A stretch of DNA of 64,000 nt, from assembly GCF_046254955.1 (NCBI RefSeq), contig NZ_JBJXRG010000002.1, positions 1 to 64,000 on the forward strand, written 5' to 3'. The DNA comes from Qipengyuania_C sp046254955 (GTDB taxonomy: Bacteria > Pseudomonadota > Alphaproteobacteria > Sphingomonadales > Sphingomonadaceae). Position 1 is the stretch's first letter. Each line of letters starts with the position of its first letter. The position numbers and the translations under genes were made by a program. The notes beneath the pieces were generated by a model. That model worked only from the letters and a program-made list of their open reading frames with translations. It did no database searches and was not told the DNA's origin. This document shows positions 17,010 to 25,791 of the stretch, piece by piece.

Positions 17010-17408
17010 ATGAAGGAGCTATTCCAGCACGCCGCGGTCACCGACGGCATTACCGTGAGGGTCGCGGTCAACTTCCTGCCCGAGCAGTCGCAGCCGGAAG
17101 CTGGCAAGTGGTTTTGGGTCTATCACGTCCGGCTCGAGAACCACTCGCACGAAGTCATCCAGCTGGTTTCGCGTCACTGGCGGATCACAGATGCACGCGG
17201 CATGGTCAATCATGTCGATGGCGAAGGCGTAGTGGGCGAGCAACCGGTCCTGCGGCCCAATGAGAGCCATGACTATGTCTCGGGCTGTCCGCTGACGACG
17301 CCGCATGGCTCGATGGAAGGCTATTACACTTTCTACCGCGAGGATGGTTCACCGCTTGAGGTGGCAATCCCGTTTTTCCCGCTTGCGGCACCCGCGACCG
17401 CTACCTGA
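17010..17408 (+). CDS. apaG: ApaG/DUF525 domain protein
   Basis: A 132-residue protein matching the whole ApaG fold, an immunoglobulin-like beta sandwich. It has FWVYHVRLENHSHEVIQLVSRHWRI, the nucleotide-contacting Gly-x-Gly-x-x-Gly-like GEGVVGEQP, and SGCPLTTPHGSMEGYYTF. ApaG is linked to Co2+ tolerance and Ap4A metabolism in enterobacteria, and its biochemical role is unsettled. The stop lies 2 bp from the convergent ppx stop. The 235-nt region before it is shared with the divergent TadG-like gene and shows no clear promoter. Confidence 0.93.
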   Translation: MKELFQHAAVTDGITVRVAVNFLPEQSQPEAGKWFWVYHVRLENHSHEVIQLVSRHWRITDARGMVNHVDGEGVVGEQPVLRPNESHDYVSGCPLTTPHGSMEGYYTFYREDGSPLEVAIPFFPLAAPATAT

Positions 17409-17410
17409 AC

Positions 17411-18916
17411 CTATTCCAGATCAAAGTCGCCGGTCTCGATCACAGGTTCGAGATCGAGCCAGCTCGCCAAAACCTCAAGATCGAGCGTTAGAGGGTAGTG
17501 CGCCAATGCCCTGCGGCTCTTGTCGAGCCGCAGTGTCAGCCGTTCTTCATTGCGGGTGAGCGAACTGGCGGAGAGCGACATGCGCGAAGCTGCCCCCAGC
17601 CGCCGTGCCAAGCGAAAGCCAAGTCCCCAGGTCAGTGCTTCGCGCAGATCGTCGTCGCTGGCGAGGCGGCGGAACGAAGCGGGGACTGCGGTGCGTCCGA
17701 GACTACCGAACAGTGCAGCGCAGATCATCGCCTTGCCGCGCGCGTCACAGCCGATCCAGCGCTTGTCGAGCGCCCATTCGGTGGCGTGATTGACCCGCAT
17801 GTTGGGCTCGACCCGCTGGAGAGCCATCGCCAGTTGCGCAGCGGCAAGCCGGTAGCGCTCGTTATCCTTCCCGTTGCCTCCTGCCAGCTCGACCGTCCAA
17901 CCCGCCAGCAGCGTTGCATCGGTGATGGTCGCAAGGCGCACCGAAGCGAAGGAATCGATCCCGGCAAGCAAAGGATCCTTGGCCTGCTGCAATGGATCAA
18001 GCTGGTCGAACAGCAGACCTTCACGAAGGCCCCAGGCCGAAAATACCAACCGCTCCGGTGCGAATTCCTTCAGCATTACGCGCAGCAGGGCGGCGGCATC
18101 GGGCAAGTAGCCTGCCCGCATCGGGCTGATCCCGCCGATCTCGACCAGCCGGTCGGGCTTCGCCCGTACCAGCTTCGCGCAAAGCCGCTCGGCCGTTTCG
18201 ACATCGAGCACAAACCCGTGCGGATCGGTCAGCGGATAACCGTCGCTGTGCATCGCGTAGCTCGCCAGCGCGCGCCAGGTTCCGCCCACCATATAAAGCG
18301 GCCCGGGACTGGATTGCGCCCAGCCGGCCTTGCCCAGCGCGCTGCGGACCCGCCTGCCAAAGCCATCCTTCGCGCGCAGTGAGGGGAGCCGCAGGGTTCC
18401 GAGCGGAAAGGTCGCGCCGTGGTGGCAATCCCCATCGGCAATCGAGACCAGCTCAAGACTGCCGCCGCCCAGATCGGCGACGACCCCGTTGGCACCGGGG
18501 AAAGCGCCGATCGTGCCCATCGCCGCGGCGCGTGCTTCTTCTTCCCCGCTGAGTAGCCTAGGCTCGAGCCCTAACTTTGAAACTTCTGCAAGGAACTCAG
18601 CGCCATTGCTGGCATCGCGCGCCGCTGCGGTAGCCACCGTCTGGATCTCATCGACTTCCAGATCCTTCACGATCAGGGCCTGCCGGGCGAGGGCGCCCAG
18701 CGCCTCATTCCATGCTTCTTCCGGTATCAGCCCGGTAGTCGAGAGGTCCCGCCCCAGCCGCGCGGCGACTTTCTCGTTCCAGACCACTTCGGGCGCGCGC
18801 TGCGGACCCTCGTATACGACCAGTCTGACGGTGTTTGACCCGATGTCGATCACGGCACGGCGCGGATGGATGATGCGCCGTTCCCAGCGCGCCTTGCGCG
18901 GCCCGAGTTCGGTCAC
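17411..18916 (-). CDS. ppx: Exopolyphosphatase/guanosine pentaphosphatase (Ppx/GppA family)
   Basis: A 501-residue ASKHA-fold phosphatase. The N-terminal phosphate loop VIDIGSNTVRLVVYE (about 22-36) and the second nucleotide/phosphate motif VVADLGGGSLELVSI, with the preceding LSGEEEARAAAMG, are intact, followed by a C-terminal helical HD-like region. It hydrolyses polyphosphate from its ends and possibly pppGpp. The start overlaps the ppk stop by 4 bp, so kinase and phosphatase are translated as a pair, which would balance the cell's polyphosphate store. Ppx versus GppA specificity is not decidable from sequence. Confidence 0.93.
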   Translation of the reverse strand: MTELGPRKARWERRIIHPRRAVIDIGSNTVRLVVYEGPQRAPEVVWNEKVAARLGRDLSTTGLIPEEAWNEALGALARQALIVKDLEVDEIQTVATAAARDASNGAEFLAEVSKLGLEPRLLSGEEEARAAAMGTIGAFPGANGVVADLGGGSLELVSIADGDCHHGATFPLGTLRLPSLRAKDGFGRRVRSALGKAGWAQSSPGPLYMVGGTWRALASYAMHSDGYPLTDPHGFVLDVETAERLCAKLVRAKPDRLVEIGGISPMRAGYLPDAAALLRVMLKEFAPERLVFSAWGLREGLLFDQLDPLQQAKDPLLAGIDSFASVRLATITDATLLAGWTVELAGGNGKDNERYRLAAAQLAMALQRVEPNMRVNHATEWALDKRWIGCDARGKAMICAALFGSLGRTAVPASFRRLASDDDLREALTWGLGFRLARRLGAASRMSLSASSLTRNEERLTLRLDKSRRALAHYPLTLDLEVLASWLDLEPVIETGDFDLE

Positions 18917-21075
18917 GCCGTGCGCTCGCCGGGTTGGCGTCCTTCCAGCGACAGGCGAGGGACCTCCTGCGATTTGAGCGCCGATCCGCGACCGGAAAGC
19001 GAAGGATTGCTCATGAAATACTCATGGCAATTGAAGCCTTCTTCACCGATCCGCATGCGCTCATACTGCCCGTCGGCGAGCAATTCCCAGCTCTGTTCGG
19101 TGTCGAGGATATTGGCCAGCATGACCTGGCCCAGCACCTGGTCGTGCACGGTCTTGTTGGTGATCGGAACCATGACCTCGACCCGGCGATCAAGGTTTCG
19201 CGACATGGCATCGGCGCTGGTGATGAACACCTCCGCCTTGCGGCTCGGCAGCTCATGTCCATTGGCAAAGGCCCAGATCCGCCCGTGCTCAAGAAATCGG
19301 CCGATAATCGATTTGACCCTGATATTCTCGGACAAACCGGGAATGCCTGCGCGCAGGCTACAGATGCCGCGCACGACAAGATGGATCTCAACCCCAGCAT
19401 TGCTCGCTTCGTAGAGCTTGTCGATCATTGCCTTGTTGGTGATCGAATTGAGTTTGGCCCAGATACCTGAAGGTTTGCCGGCCTGCGCATTGGCGATCTC
19501 GCGATCAATCAGCTCATTCAGCTTCTGGCGTAGACCGATCGGGGAAACCGAAAGCTTTTCCAGCCCCGCCGGTTCGACATAGCCAGTGACGAAATTGAAC
19601 AGTTTAGCAGCATCGCGGCCCAGCGCCGGGTCGGCGGTAAAATAGCTCAGATCGGTATAGATGCGCGCATTGACCGGGTGGTAATTCCCGGTGCCGAAGT
19701 GGCAATAGGTGCGGTATCCCTCGTCCTCGCGGCGCACCACGAGCGAGACCTTTGCGTGGGTCTTCCATTCAGTGAATCCGTAGATCACCTGCACGCCAGC
19801 GCGTTCCAATTCGCTTGCCCAATGAATGTTGCGCTCTTCATCAAAGCGCGCCTTGAGTTCGACCACCGCCGTTACCGCTTTGCCTGCCAGTGCCGCCTCA
19901 ATCAGCGCAGCGATTACGGGTGACTGGTCGCCTGCACGGTAAAGCGTCTGTTTGATCGATACGACCGCCGGATCGATTGCGGCCTGGTGGAGGAAATCGA
20001 CCACCACTTCGAAGCTTTCGTAGGGGTGGTGGATGACGATATCCTTCTCGCGAATGGCAGAGAAACAATCGCCATCATGCGCCAGGATACGCTCGGGATA
20101 GCGCGGATCGAACGGCGCGAATTTCAAGTCTGGACGGGATTCGTTGCAGATTGCATCGAGATGCCTGAGGCCGATCATGCCTCCGGTCTTCACGATCATC
20201 GCGGCATCGATGTTGAACTGCTCGCGCAGCAGGGCCTCTGCTTCCTCGTCGCATTCGTCGTCGAGCTCGAGCAGGACAGCGCGGCCGCGGCGCCGCCGCT
20301 GGATCGCGGTGCGGAAATAGCGCACGAGGTCCTCGGCCTCGTCTTCCACTTCGATATCGCTGTCGCGCAGCACGCGGAACACGCCGTCGCCGCGGATCTT
20401 GAAACCGGGGAAGAGCTGGGCGGCGAAGCGGGTGATGAGCTGCTCAATCCCGACATAGATCGCCTGCGGGCCGGGCACACGAACGAAGCGCGGGACGCCG
20501 CTGGGGATCAGTACCATTTCGACGAGCTCGCCCTTGCGCTTGCCGCGCTTGAGGCGGAAGATCACGCCCATTCCGAGGTTCGCGACGAACGGGAAGGGGT
20601 GCGAGGGATCGATCGCCTGCGGCGTGATCAGTGGCAGGATGTCGTTGGTGAAGTATCCTTCCAGCCACGCGATGTGTTCTTCGCCCAGCTGGTCGATCGC
20701 GGGGATCAGGATGTCTTCCTCGACAAGCAGTTCGCACAGCGTGTCGAGCGCTTCCTGCTGGCGGTGCTCCAGTTCGAGCACTTGCTCCCGGATCGCTTCG
20801 AGCTGCTGGGCGGGGGACTTGCCGTCAATCGCCGTGGTCTCGATTCCTCGGCTCGCCTGCCCTTCCAGACCCGCAATGCGGATCATCGTGAACTCGTCGA
20901 GGTTGCTGGCAGAGATCGAGAGGAACCGCAGCCGCTCTAGCAGCGGGTAGCGCTCGTTCTCCGCTTCGGCGAGCACGCGGCGGTTGAACGACAGCCACGA
21001 AAGCTCGCGATTGACATAGCGAGCGTCCGCACCGTCGGCTGAAGCTGGGACAGCAATGTTCCCTGGCGCATTCAT
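18913..21075 (-). CDS. ppk: Polyphosphate kinase 1
   Basis: About 720 residues. It makes polyphosphate from ATP through a phospho-histidine. The N-terminal part YVNRELSWLSFNRRVL and the NLDEFTMIRIAG segment are followed by phospholipase D-like domains. The catalytic-His segment reads TYCHFGTGNYHPVNARIYTD, and the later IWAFANGHE and RNLDRRVEVMVPI parts are also conserved. ATG 21075 gives the usual family length; the frame is open to 21168 and ATG 21093 is possible, but none of the three has a strong ribosome-binding site. It is the first gene of the ppk-ppx pair and faces the LysR gene across a 143-bp region. Confidence 0.95.
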   Translation of the reverse strand: MNAPGNIAVPASADGADARYVNRELSWLSFNRRVLAEAENERYPLLERLRFLSISASNLDEFTMIRIAGLEGQASRGIETTAIDGKSPAQQLEAIREQVLELEHRQQEALDTLCELLVEEDILIPAIDQLGEEHIAWLEGYFTNDILPLITPQAIDPSHPFPFVANLGMGVIFRLKRGKRKGELVEMVLIPSGVPRFVRVPGPQAIYVGIEQLITRFAAQLFPGFKIRGDGVFRVLRDSDIEVEDEAEDLVRYFRTAIQRRRRGRAVLLELDDECDEEAEALLREQFNIDAAMIVKTGGMIGLRHLDAICNESRPDLKFAPFDPRYPERILAHDGDCFSAIREKDIVIHHPYESFEVVVDFLHQAAIDPAVVSIKQTLYRAGDQSPVIAALIEAALAGKAVTAVVELKARFDEERNIHWASELERAGVQVIYGFTEWKTHAKVSLVVRREDEGYRTYCHFGTGNYHPVNARIYTDLSYFTADPALGRDAAKLFNFVTGYVEPAGLEKLSVSPIGLRQKLNELIDREIANAQAGKPSGIWAKLNSITNKAMIDKLYEASNAGVEIHLVVRGICSLRAGIPGLSENIRVKSIIGRFLEHGRIWAFANGHELPSRKAEVFITSADAMSRNLDRRVEVMVPITNKTVHDQVLGQVMLANILDTEQSWELLADGQYERMRIGEEGFNCHEYFMSNPSLSGRGSALKSQEVPRLSLEGRQPGERTA

Positions 21076-21218
21076 CTCGGGTTCTTGCTCCATCGCCGGC
21101 CGGGCTTGCGGGCCGGATGTGACAGTCTCGTTACAGCTTTGCGCAAGGGGCGGGGCGGGGCAAGCCATTTCACGTTGTTGCGATGCAGCGAAGGTCGGTC
21201 TAAAGGCCCGATCCGGAC

Positions 21219-22025
21219 ATGAAACGCACGCACCTGCCCCTCAATGCCCTGCGCGTATACGACGCGGCGGCGCGCCACCTCAGCTTCACCCGCGCGGCGG
21301 ACGAGCTGGCGGTGACCCCGGCTGCCGTCGGCCAGCAGATCCGGGCGCTGGAGGATCACCTCGGCACGGTGCTGTTCCGCCGCACCAGCAAAGGGCTCGA
21401 GCTGACCGAGGAAGGCGCCTCTGGCCTAGACGCATTGCGCGAAGGCTTCCTCAAGTTCGAGGAGAGCGTGCAGGCGATGCAGGCGGGGCAGGCGAGCGAT
21501 CGCTACACCATCGCCGCGCCGCGCGAATTCTACGCCCAGTGGCTCGCGCCCAAGCTGGCCCAGTTCCGCGAGGCCAACCCCTCGATCACCTACCAGCTGA
21601 TCGAGAACGAGAATGCCGACTTCACCGAAGCCAACCTTGATCTTGCGATCCGGCTGGTCAACGGCCCGGGCGAGCTTGAAGGGGTGGAGCTTGCGCCCGC
21701 ACGCCGGGTGATCGTCGCCGCGCCCGGTGCCAGCGAGGAGACGCTCTCCACCTGGATCGACTGGCCGGGCAAGGAGCTGCCCGAAGGCGAGCGGGCCTGC
21801 GTCCACGTCGGCAATGCCGGGCAGGCGCTGTCGAGCGCGGTGGCCGGGCTGGGCAAGGCGATCATGCCGCTGCTGCTGGTCGAGGAATCGATCGCGGCGG
21901 GCAAGCTGGAAGTGCTCGAAGGGCCGGAAGAGGGCAACCGCGCTTACTGGCTCGTCGCCCCGCTGCCGCAATGGCGCCAGAAGAAGGTGAAAGCCTTAGT
22001 CGCCTTCCTTTCAGGAGATGGATGA
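21219..22025 (+). CDS. LysR-family transcriptional regulator (GcvA-like)
   Basis: A 268-residue LysR regulator. The N-terminal winged helix-turn-helix (PLNALRVYDAAARHLSFTRA, then AVTPAAVGQQIRALEDHLG) closely resembles GcvA and AmpR types, and FRRTSKGLELTEEG completes the DNA-binding domain. An effector domain of about 180 residues follows, shorter than average. Its target and ligand are not evident. It is divergent from ppk, so control of that operon is possible but unsupported by any visible operator. It ends just before the repeat-rich accessory segment and is the last conserved chromosomal gene on that side. Confidence 0.92.
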   Translation: MKRTHLPLNALRVYDAAARHLSFTRAADELAVTPAAVGQQIRALEDHLGTVLFRRTSKGLELTEEGASGLDALREGFLKFEESVQAMQAGQASDRYTIAAPREFYAQWLAPKLAQFREANPSITYQLIENENADFTEANLDLAIRLVNGPGELEGVELAPARRVIVAAPGASEETLSTWIDWPGKELPEGERACVHVGNAGQALSSAVAGLGKAIMPLLLVEESIAAGKLEVLEGPEEGNRAYWLVAPLPQWRQKKVKALVAFLSGDG

Positions 22026-22104
22026 TCAGGTTTCATTTGTTTAGCCTCAAGCGCCGGCGTTCGCCTCCGCTCACTTGGCTTGCGGCCTAACCGGCCAGGA
22101 AAGT

Positions 22105-22200
22105 AACCGAGGCGTAGCCGAGGCAAGGCCGACCGGCCGCCCGCAGCGACGCGACCTTCAGGTCGCATGAGCGAGGATTTCGCACTGCGGAGGCAGTGCG
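22105..22200. repeat. Structured GC-rich dispersed repeat, copy A (partial)
   Basis: Bases 22105-22138 match the 5' half of copies B and C (a GAGGCG-AG-CGAGGCAAG-CCGAC pattern). Two hairpins follow: GCGACC-TTCA-GGTCGC at 22151-22166 and an 8-bp stem CGCACTGC-GGAG-GCAGTGCG at 22181-22200. The 3' half shared by B and C is absent here. It lies between the LysR gene and the helix-turn-helix gene. Confidence 0.7.
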
Positions 22201-22212
22201 GAAAACAAACAA

Positions 22213-22953
22213 TCAGCGAAGCGGCGCCAGCAGCCGCGCCAGTTCCTTGTCGCTTTCGACGCGCGCCTTGTGCTGCTCGAGGATCATCTGCGCATTCTCC
22301 GGCAGGCTCTTGGTCTTGTCGAGCCCCTCGACCCCCGGCTTCCGGTTGCGCCGGTTGGCGACCATATGGTCGAACAGCGCATTGAACGCCTCGATATTGT
22401 CCCACTGCCGATCGCGCAGCCACTCCTCGGCGGCCTCCATCGCCTGGTCCTCCAGCTTGCGGCGCAGTTCCTCGGTCACCGTCTCGCGCTCGGGGCCATA
22501 GCGGGTGGGCAGGCGGTGCGAGAGGAGGAAGCGCAGCAGCGCATTGTCGGGCTTGTCCCACCAGCCGAGGATTTCGCCCCCGCTGACGATCGGCGTGCGC
22601 GTGCCGAACATGGCACGCTCATGCGCAATATCCTCGAGCCGCCGCGCCCCGCGGTCGAGCGCCATGTCCCACGCTTCGGAAAAGCACTCGGCCCCCGGCT
22701 TGTGGCGTAGCTTGTAAAGCGCTTCGAGAGACTTGCCGATATACCGCGCGGCACTTTTGACGATGCCGGTGGCGGCGAGATGCGCGATAAAGCGGCGCTG
22801 CAGATCGGGCGTGATCGAGTTGGAGCGCGGTGCCTTGTGGATATAGGGCGGGAAGGTGAGCAGCGGATCTTCGTCGTCCGGCTCCTCGCCCTGGAACGCG
22901 ACCGCCGATGTGGCCTGCCGGGAAATGGCGCGGGTGTTTTTCGGGGAGGTCAC
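22213..22953 (-). CDS. Helix-turn-helix protein resembling phage terminase small subunits
   Basis: A 246-residue cytoplasmic protein with no membrane segment. After an acidic, Pro-rich start, residues about 62-83 (GIVKSAARYIGKSLEALYKLR) form a helix-turn-helix that is followed by the F-x-E-A-W-D-x-A-L-D pattern typical of homeodomain-like terminase small subunits and related DNA-binding proteins. The rest is helical and charged. No large terminase or other phage gene is nearby, so a phage packaging role is unlikely; a domesticated DNA-binding protein is an inference. Repeat copies lie on both sides. ATG 22953 has GGGGAGG-type sequence behind it and GTG or other starts are possible. Confidence 0.65.
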   Translation of the reverse strand: MTSPKNTRAISRQATSAVAFQGEEPDDEDPLLTFPPYIHKAPRSNSITPDLQRRFIAHLAATGIVKSAARYIGKSLEALYKLRHKPGAECFSEAWDMALDRGARRLEDIAHERAMFGTRTPIVSGGEILGWWDKPDNALLRFLLSHRLPTRYGPERETVTEELRRKLEDQAMEAAEEWLRDRQWDNIEAFNALFDHMVANRRNRKPGVEGLDKTKSLPENAQMILEQHKARVESDKELARLLAPLR

Positions 22954-22980
22954 AGGGCAAGGGTCCTAACTGGCGAAATC

Positions 22981-23086
22981 AACCGAGCCGGAGGCGAGGC
23001 AAGCGCGACCGCGCGCCGGCCGGTTAGGCCGGAAGCCAAGGCGGACGGACGTCCGCCGCCCGGCGATTGAGGGACTAAATCAAACT
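22981..23086. repeat. Structured GC-rich dispersed repeat, copy B
   Basis: A full copy with a variable hairpin CCGGCC-GGTTA-GGCCGG (23016-23032), then the constant half AGCCAAGG (23034) with a 7-bp hairpin GGCGGAC-GGAC-GTCCGCC (23040-23057), and an ending that runs GAGGGACTAAATCAAAC. The constant half is nearly identical to that of copy C, 144 bp downstream. Confidence 0.85.
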
Positions 23087-23123
23087 AAACCCAAGTAGGA
23101 AAATCGTTTCTGGCTGGTGCTGT

Positions 23124-23229
23124 TTCCGAGGCGAAGTCGGGACAACGCCGACTGGCCGTCGCGCCTTATGGCGCGGTAGCCAAGGCGGACGGAGGTCCGC
23201 CGCCCGGCGCCTGAGGGACAAAATCAAAC
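23124..23229. repeat. Structured GC-rich dispersed repeat, copy C
   Basis: A full copy in the same orientation as B. The variable hairpin is GCGCC-TTAT-GGCGC (23161-23174), different in sequence from B and A yet perfectly self-complementary. The constant half repeats AGCCAAGG (23178) and GGCGGAC-GGAG-GTCCGCC (23184-23201) and ends GAGGGACAAAATCAAAC. An AGTAGGAAAAT follows both B (23094) and C (23271). No gene lies in the 22954-23297 spacer that holds copies B and C. Confidence 0.85.
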
Positions 23230-23297
23230 AAACTCTATTCTTCACCCACCCCAGATTGCAGAAATTTAATGAGTAGGAAAATGGATTGAAGCCAGAG

Positions 23298-25592
23298 CTA
23301 CAAAGCTTCCAATTGTCCTGGCGCATACCGCTGAATAACAATGATTGCCTCTTGGCATGCAAGGGTTAGGTCTTCCGGCGGAGGAATTTCTTCGAAGAAG
23401 GATCCGTGAGATAGGGCATTGATAATGACGCTCTTTATCTTAATTCCCTCTTCCCCAGCTAGGTGGATGATGAAATTCGACAAGGTATTCGCTTTGTCTG
23501 GCCGACAGAAACGACCAACGGCTTCCAGAACACTTCGAACGCAATTGGCGGTGCCGAAATCTGGCGGGGAACCATCTGCGACAGCCTTAATGTGTCGCAA
23601 CTGTTCTTGAAACGGCGCAACAAAAGTTTGCAGCTTCTTCGCGGTATGGATTTCACCGTCCGCTGAGATGCTAAAGGCTGCATTAGTCTTGATGACCCTG
23701 TTTGTATAAAGGACGTTGAAGAAATAGCTGCTGTGGGTGAGTATCAACAGCCTGGGTCGGGACGTATCCTGACCATCTATCTCTGCCGGATTTAGCGAAA
23801 CTTCTCCAGTTTTTGAGATGCTTAAGTTCTTCAAGATTTGTGCTATTGAAAAGATGAAATCATATGACATTGAGGCGACTGGATCATCAAGAACAAGAAA
23901 CAGCCGCTCGTACTCGAAGTCAGCTTCAACACACTTGTGAATAGACGCGACGAAGTAGCAGAACGCTATCGCGGTTTTCTCGCCATCGCTTAGTGTCTTG
24001 TCTGTTTGTCGTGGGAGAGCTTTGTCCGAAAGGGTAAGCACGAACCTTTCTCGGTCAAATTTGTACTTTCCCGTGAATACTGCTCCTAGGAGCAATTCAA
24101 AGGTTTCCGCGACCCTTGTCTTCGCATCAGTGGCTGGCATGGACCGCTGTAAGCGCGCTATTTCTGCCGCTTGTTTTTTCTCATCAATTGAGAGAATCCT
24201 TAGCGACTCGAGTTTCTGCCAGTTATCAATAGCGAATTGTTTTCCGAACACTACGCAAAGCCTGCGGTGCAAGTTCTGTCTTTCCGCATCAGAAAGACGA
24301 ATGGCTTCGTTCAGCGATTGCACTGCGACATTGTTTCGTTGAAGTGCATTAACGAGCAACTCCTGTTCGGATTCGTACTTCGATGAATCCCAGTGGAGCG
24401 GCTCATCCAGTCGGGTAAACTTCTCCTCGATTTGCTTCAGTGCGCCACTTAACTCTGCTTGCATGGTCGTGATGAAATTGATCGGAGCTTCGATTATTTC
24501 GCCCCGTTTGGAAGGTAGAAAAGTCTTGAGTGAATCGAACTCCGCGACTTGATTTTCCGCGCTATTCCTAAGCATTGACAACGATTGCTGCAGCTTCTGG
24601 ATTTTGGACTGCAAGAGTCGAAGCTCCTGCTTGTGGCTCTCTTCCTCGTCGTTGAAATAGCGCAAAAGTGAATCGATAAGGCCTTTAGCTCGCTCAGTTT
24701 GGAGGTCCTGCTCACAAAATGGGCAGGTGTTATCTTCAATCTGAAAGAGGGCGGTCCCGATCCGATAGAATTCTGGTTCTTTCTCGATCTTGGACTTGAT
24801 ATCTTCGGCAATCGTCGAGAGCGACGTAGTGCGACCAAGCGACTCATTCAAAGCAGTCGCATCGAAGACACCAAATTCGTTCCATGATGCTTCGGCAGGA
24901 TATCTCGGACTATCTGGGATGCCTCGGACCGTCTCGAGATCGGAAAGAAGTTGAGCAAATGTAGGGCTTGGTGGGTCTGGTTTATCTCCCACACGAAGGT
25001 GTTCGAGCGTGACGTTCTTAAACTCTCGAAGTCCTTTGTTCACCCCAGCGCCTTTTGACAGCTTTTCGTTCTTCTCACGATTGAACTGCCGTTCTAATTC
25101 GTCGCCGAATTGTGATCTCTTCAGGACTGTTTCACTCAGCCTCGCCTCAGCTTCGTCCAGTTCGATGTTGTCTCTATCTACTGCTATGTGGCCAGTGATT
25201 TCACTGTCTGGATCGAAGCCTCTAGCCCTTAGTTCATCGCGAACGAAGTCTTCGGAAAAAACATGAAAAATGAGTTCCCCAGAATCCGTTTGGGTCGAGG
25301 CCGTTGTTCGATCTAGGATGGCTTGTGCGGCTACTGTCTCGTCGAGGTGTAGTTTCAGAGAGCCGCGCCCATCGATTGCTTCCTGCGAGACTATCTCATT
25401 TGGCGCCCGAGAGAGGAATTCCTCGCCTCTATTTCTTTCCAAACAACGCAGGGTTCGGGCCAGAAATGACTTACCTGTCCCGTTGCGGGCAAAGATCAAA
25501 TTCTGCGCATGCTTAGTCAGTTCGGCGTCTAACTGAAAAATGGGGCCAAGGTTGCGAGCACTGACTTTCAAAGTTGGATTTGAATTTGTCAT
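23298..25592 (-). CDS. RloC-like ABC-ATPase anticodon nuclease (AAA_13 family), probable phage-defence protein
   Basis: A 764-residue protein with an SMC/Rad50-like ATPase head. Walker A is ARNGTGKS (35-42); a central part (about 140-480) is helical and probably a coiled coil, with a zinc-hook-like C290-P-F-C293 in the middle; the ABC signature LSDGE is at 534-538, Walker B and its acidic partner LVLDDP at 566-571 and the switch His at 620. The C-terminal 90 residues carry R686-x3-E690 and an N-A-L-S-H729, matching the Arg-Glu-His triad known for PrrC and RloC anticodon nucleases. RloC excises the wobble nucleotide from tRNA when activated during phage infection or DNA damage. CCCTCC 25598-25603 (GGAGGG on this strand) is a strong ribosome-binding site. 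The gene is visibly less GC-biased than its neighbours, which suggests horizontal transfer. Relatives such as PtuA lack the R-E-H end. tRNA cleavage itself is inferred. Confidence 0.78.
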   Translation of the reverse strand: MTNSNPTLKVSARNLGPIFQLDAELTKHAQNLIFARNGTGKSFLARTLRCLERNRGEEFLSRAPNEIVSQEAIDGRGSLKLHLDETVAAQAILDRTTASTQTDSGELIFHVFSEDFVRDELRARGFDPDSEITGHIAVDRDNIELDEAEARLSETVLKRSQFGDELERQFNREKNEKLSKGAGVNKGLREFKNVTLEHLRVGDKPDPPSPTFAQLLSDLETVRGIPDSPRYPAEASWNEFGVFDATALNESLGRTTSLSTIAEDIKSKIEKEPEFYRIGTALFQIEDNTCPFCEQDLQTERAKGLIDSLLRYFNDEEESHKQELRLLQSKIQKLQQSLSMLRNSAENQVAEFDSLKTFLPSKRGEIIEAPINFITTMQAELSGALKQIEEKFTRLDEPLHWDSSKYESEQELLVNALQRNNVAVQSLNEAIRLSDAERQNLHRRLCVVFGKQFAIDNWQKLESLRILSIDEKKQAAEIARLQRSMPATDAKTRVAETFELLLGAVFTGKYKFDRERFVLTLSDKALPRQTDKTLSDGEKTAIAFCYFVASIHKCVEADFEYERLFLVLDDPVASMSYDFIFSIAQILKNLSISKTGEVSLNPAEIDGQDTSRPRLLILTHSSYFFNVLYTNRVIKTNAAFSISADGEIHTAKKLQTFVAPFQEQLRHIKAVADGSPPDFGTANCVRSVLEAVGRFCRPDKANTLSNFIIHLAGEEGIKIKSVIINALSHGSFFEEIPPPEDLTLACQEAIIVIQRYAPGQLEAL

Positions 25593-25791
25593 CGCGACCC
25601 TCCATCATATTGACGATGCTATAGTAAATGGGCAGGGCAAGAAAGCTGCTCGGCATAATAGTTCGTAGTTCCCCTACAACCCTTGACCTTTCCAACATTC
25701 CAACATAGATGCGCGCCCATCCGAAGGGTCTCAGGTGATTCACCTGCTTTCCCCCAGGTAGATAGAGCTGAACATTGCCGGTTTGTCCCGG

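Noticed and set aside
22105..23229. A possible CRISPR array
   Set aside because: Only three imperfect, widely spaced copies with differing centres, no uniform spacers and no cas genes nearby.
22213..25592. A toxin-antitoxin or two-gene defence operon made of the HTH gene and the ATPase
   Set aside because: The two genes are 344 bp apart with repeats between and no overlap, and the HTH protein is downstream, so no coupling is visible; each is reported separately.
23298..25592. The ATPase as PtuA (Septu) or a plain SMC protein
   Set aside because: No HNH partner is adjacent, and the C-terminal Arg-Glu-His segment favours the RloC/PrrC group.
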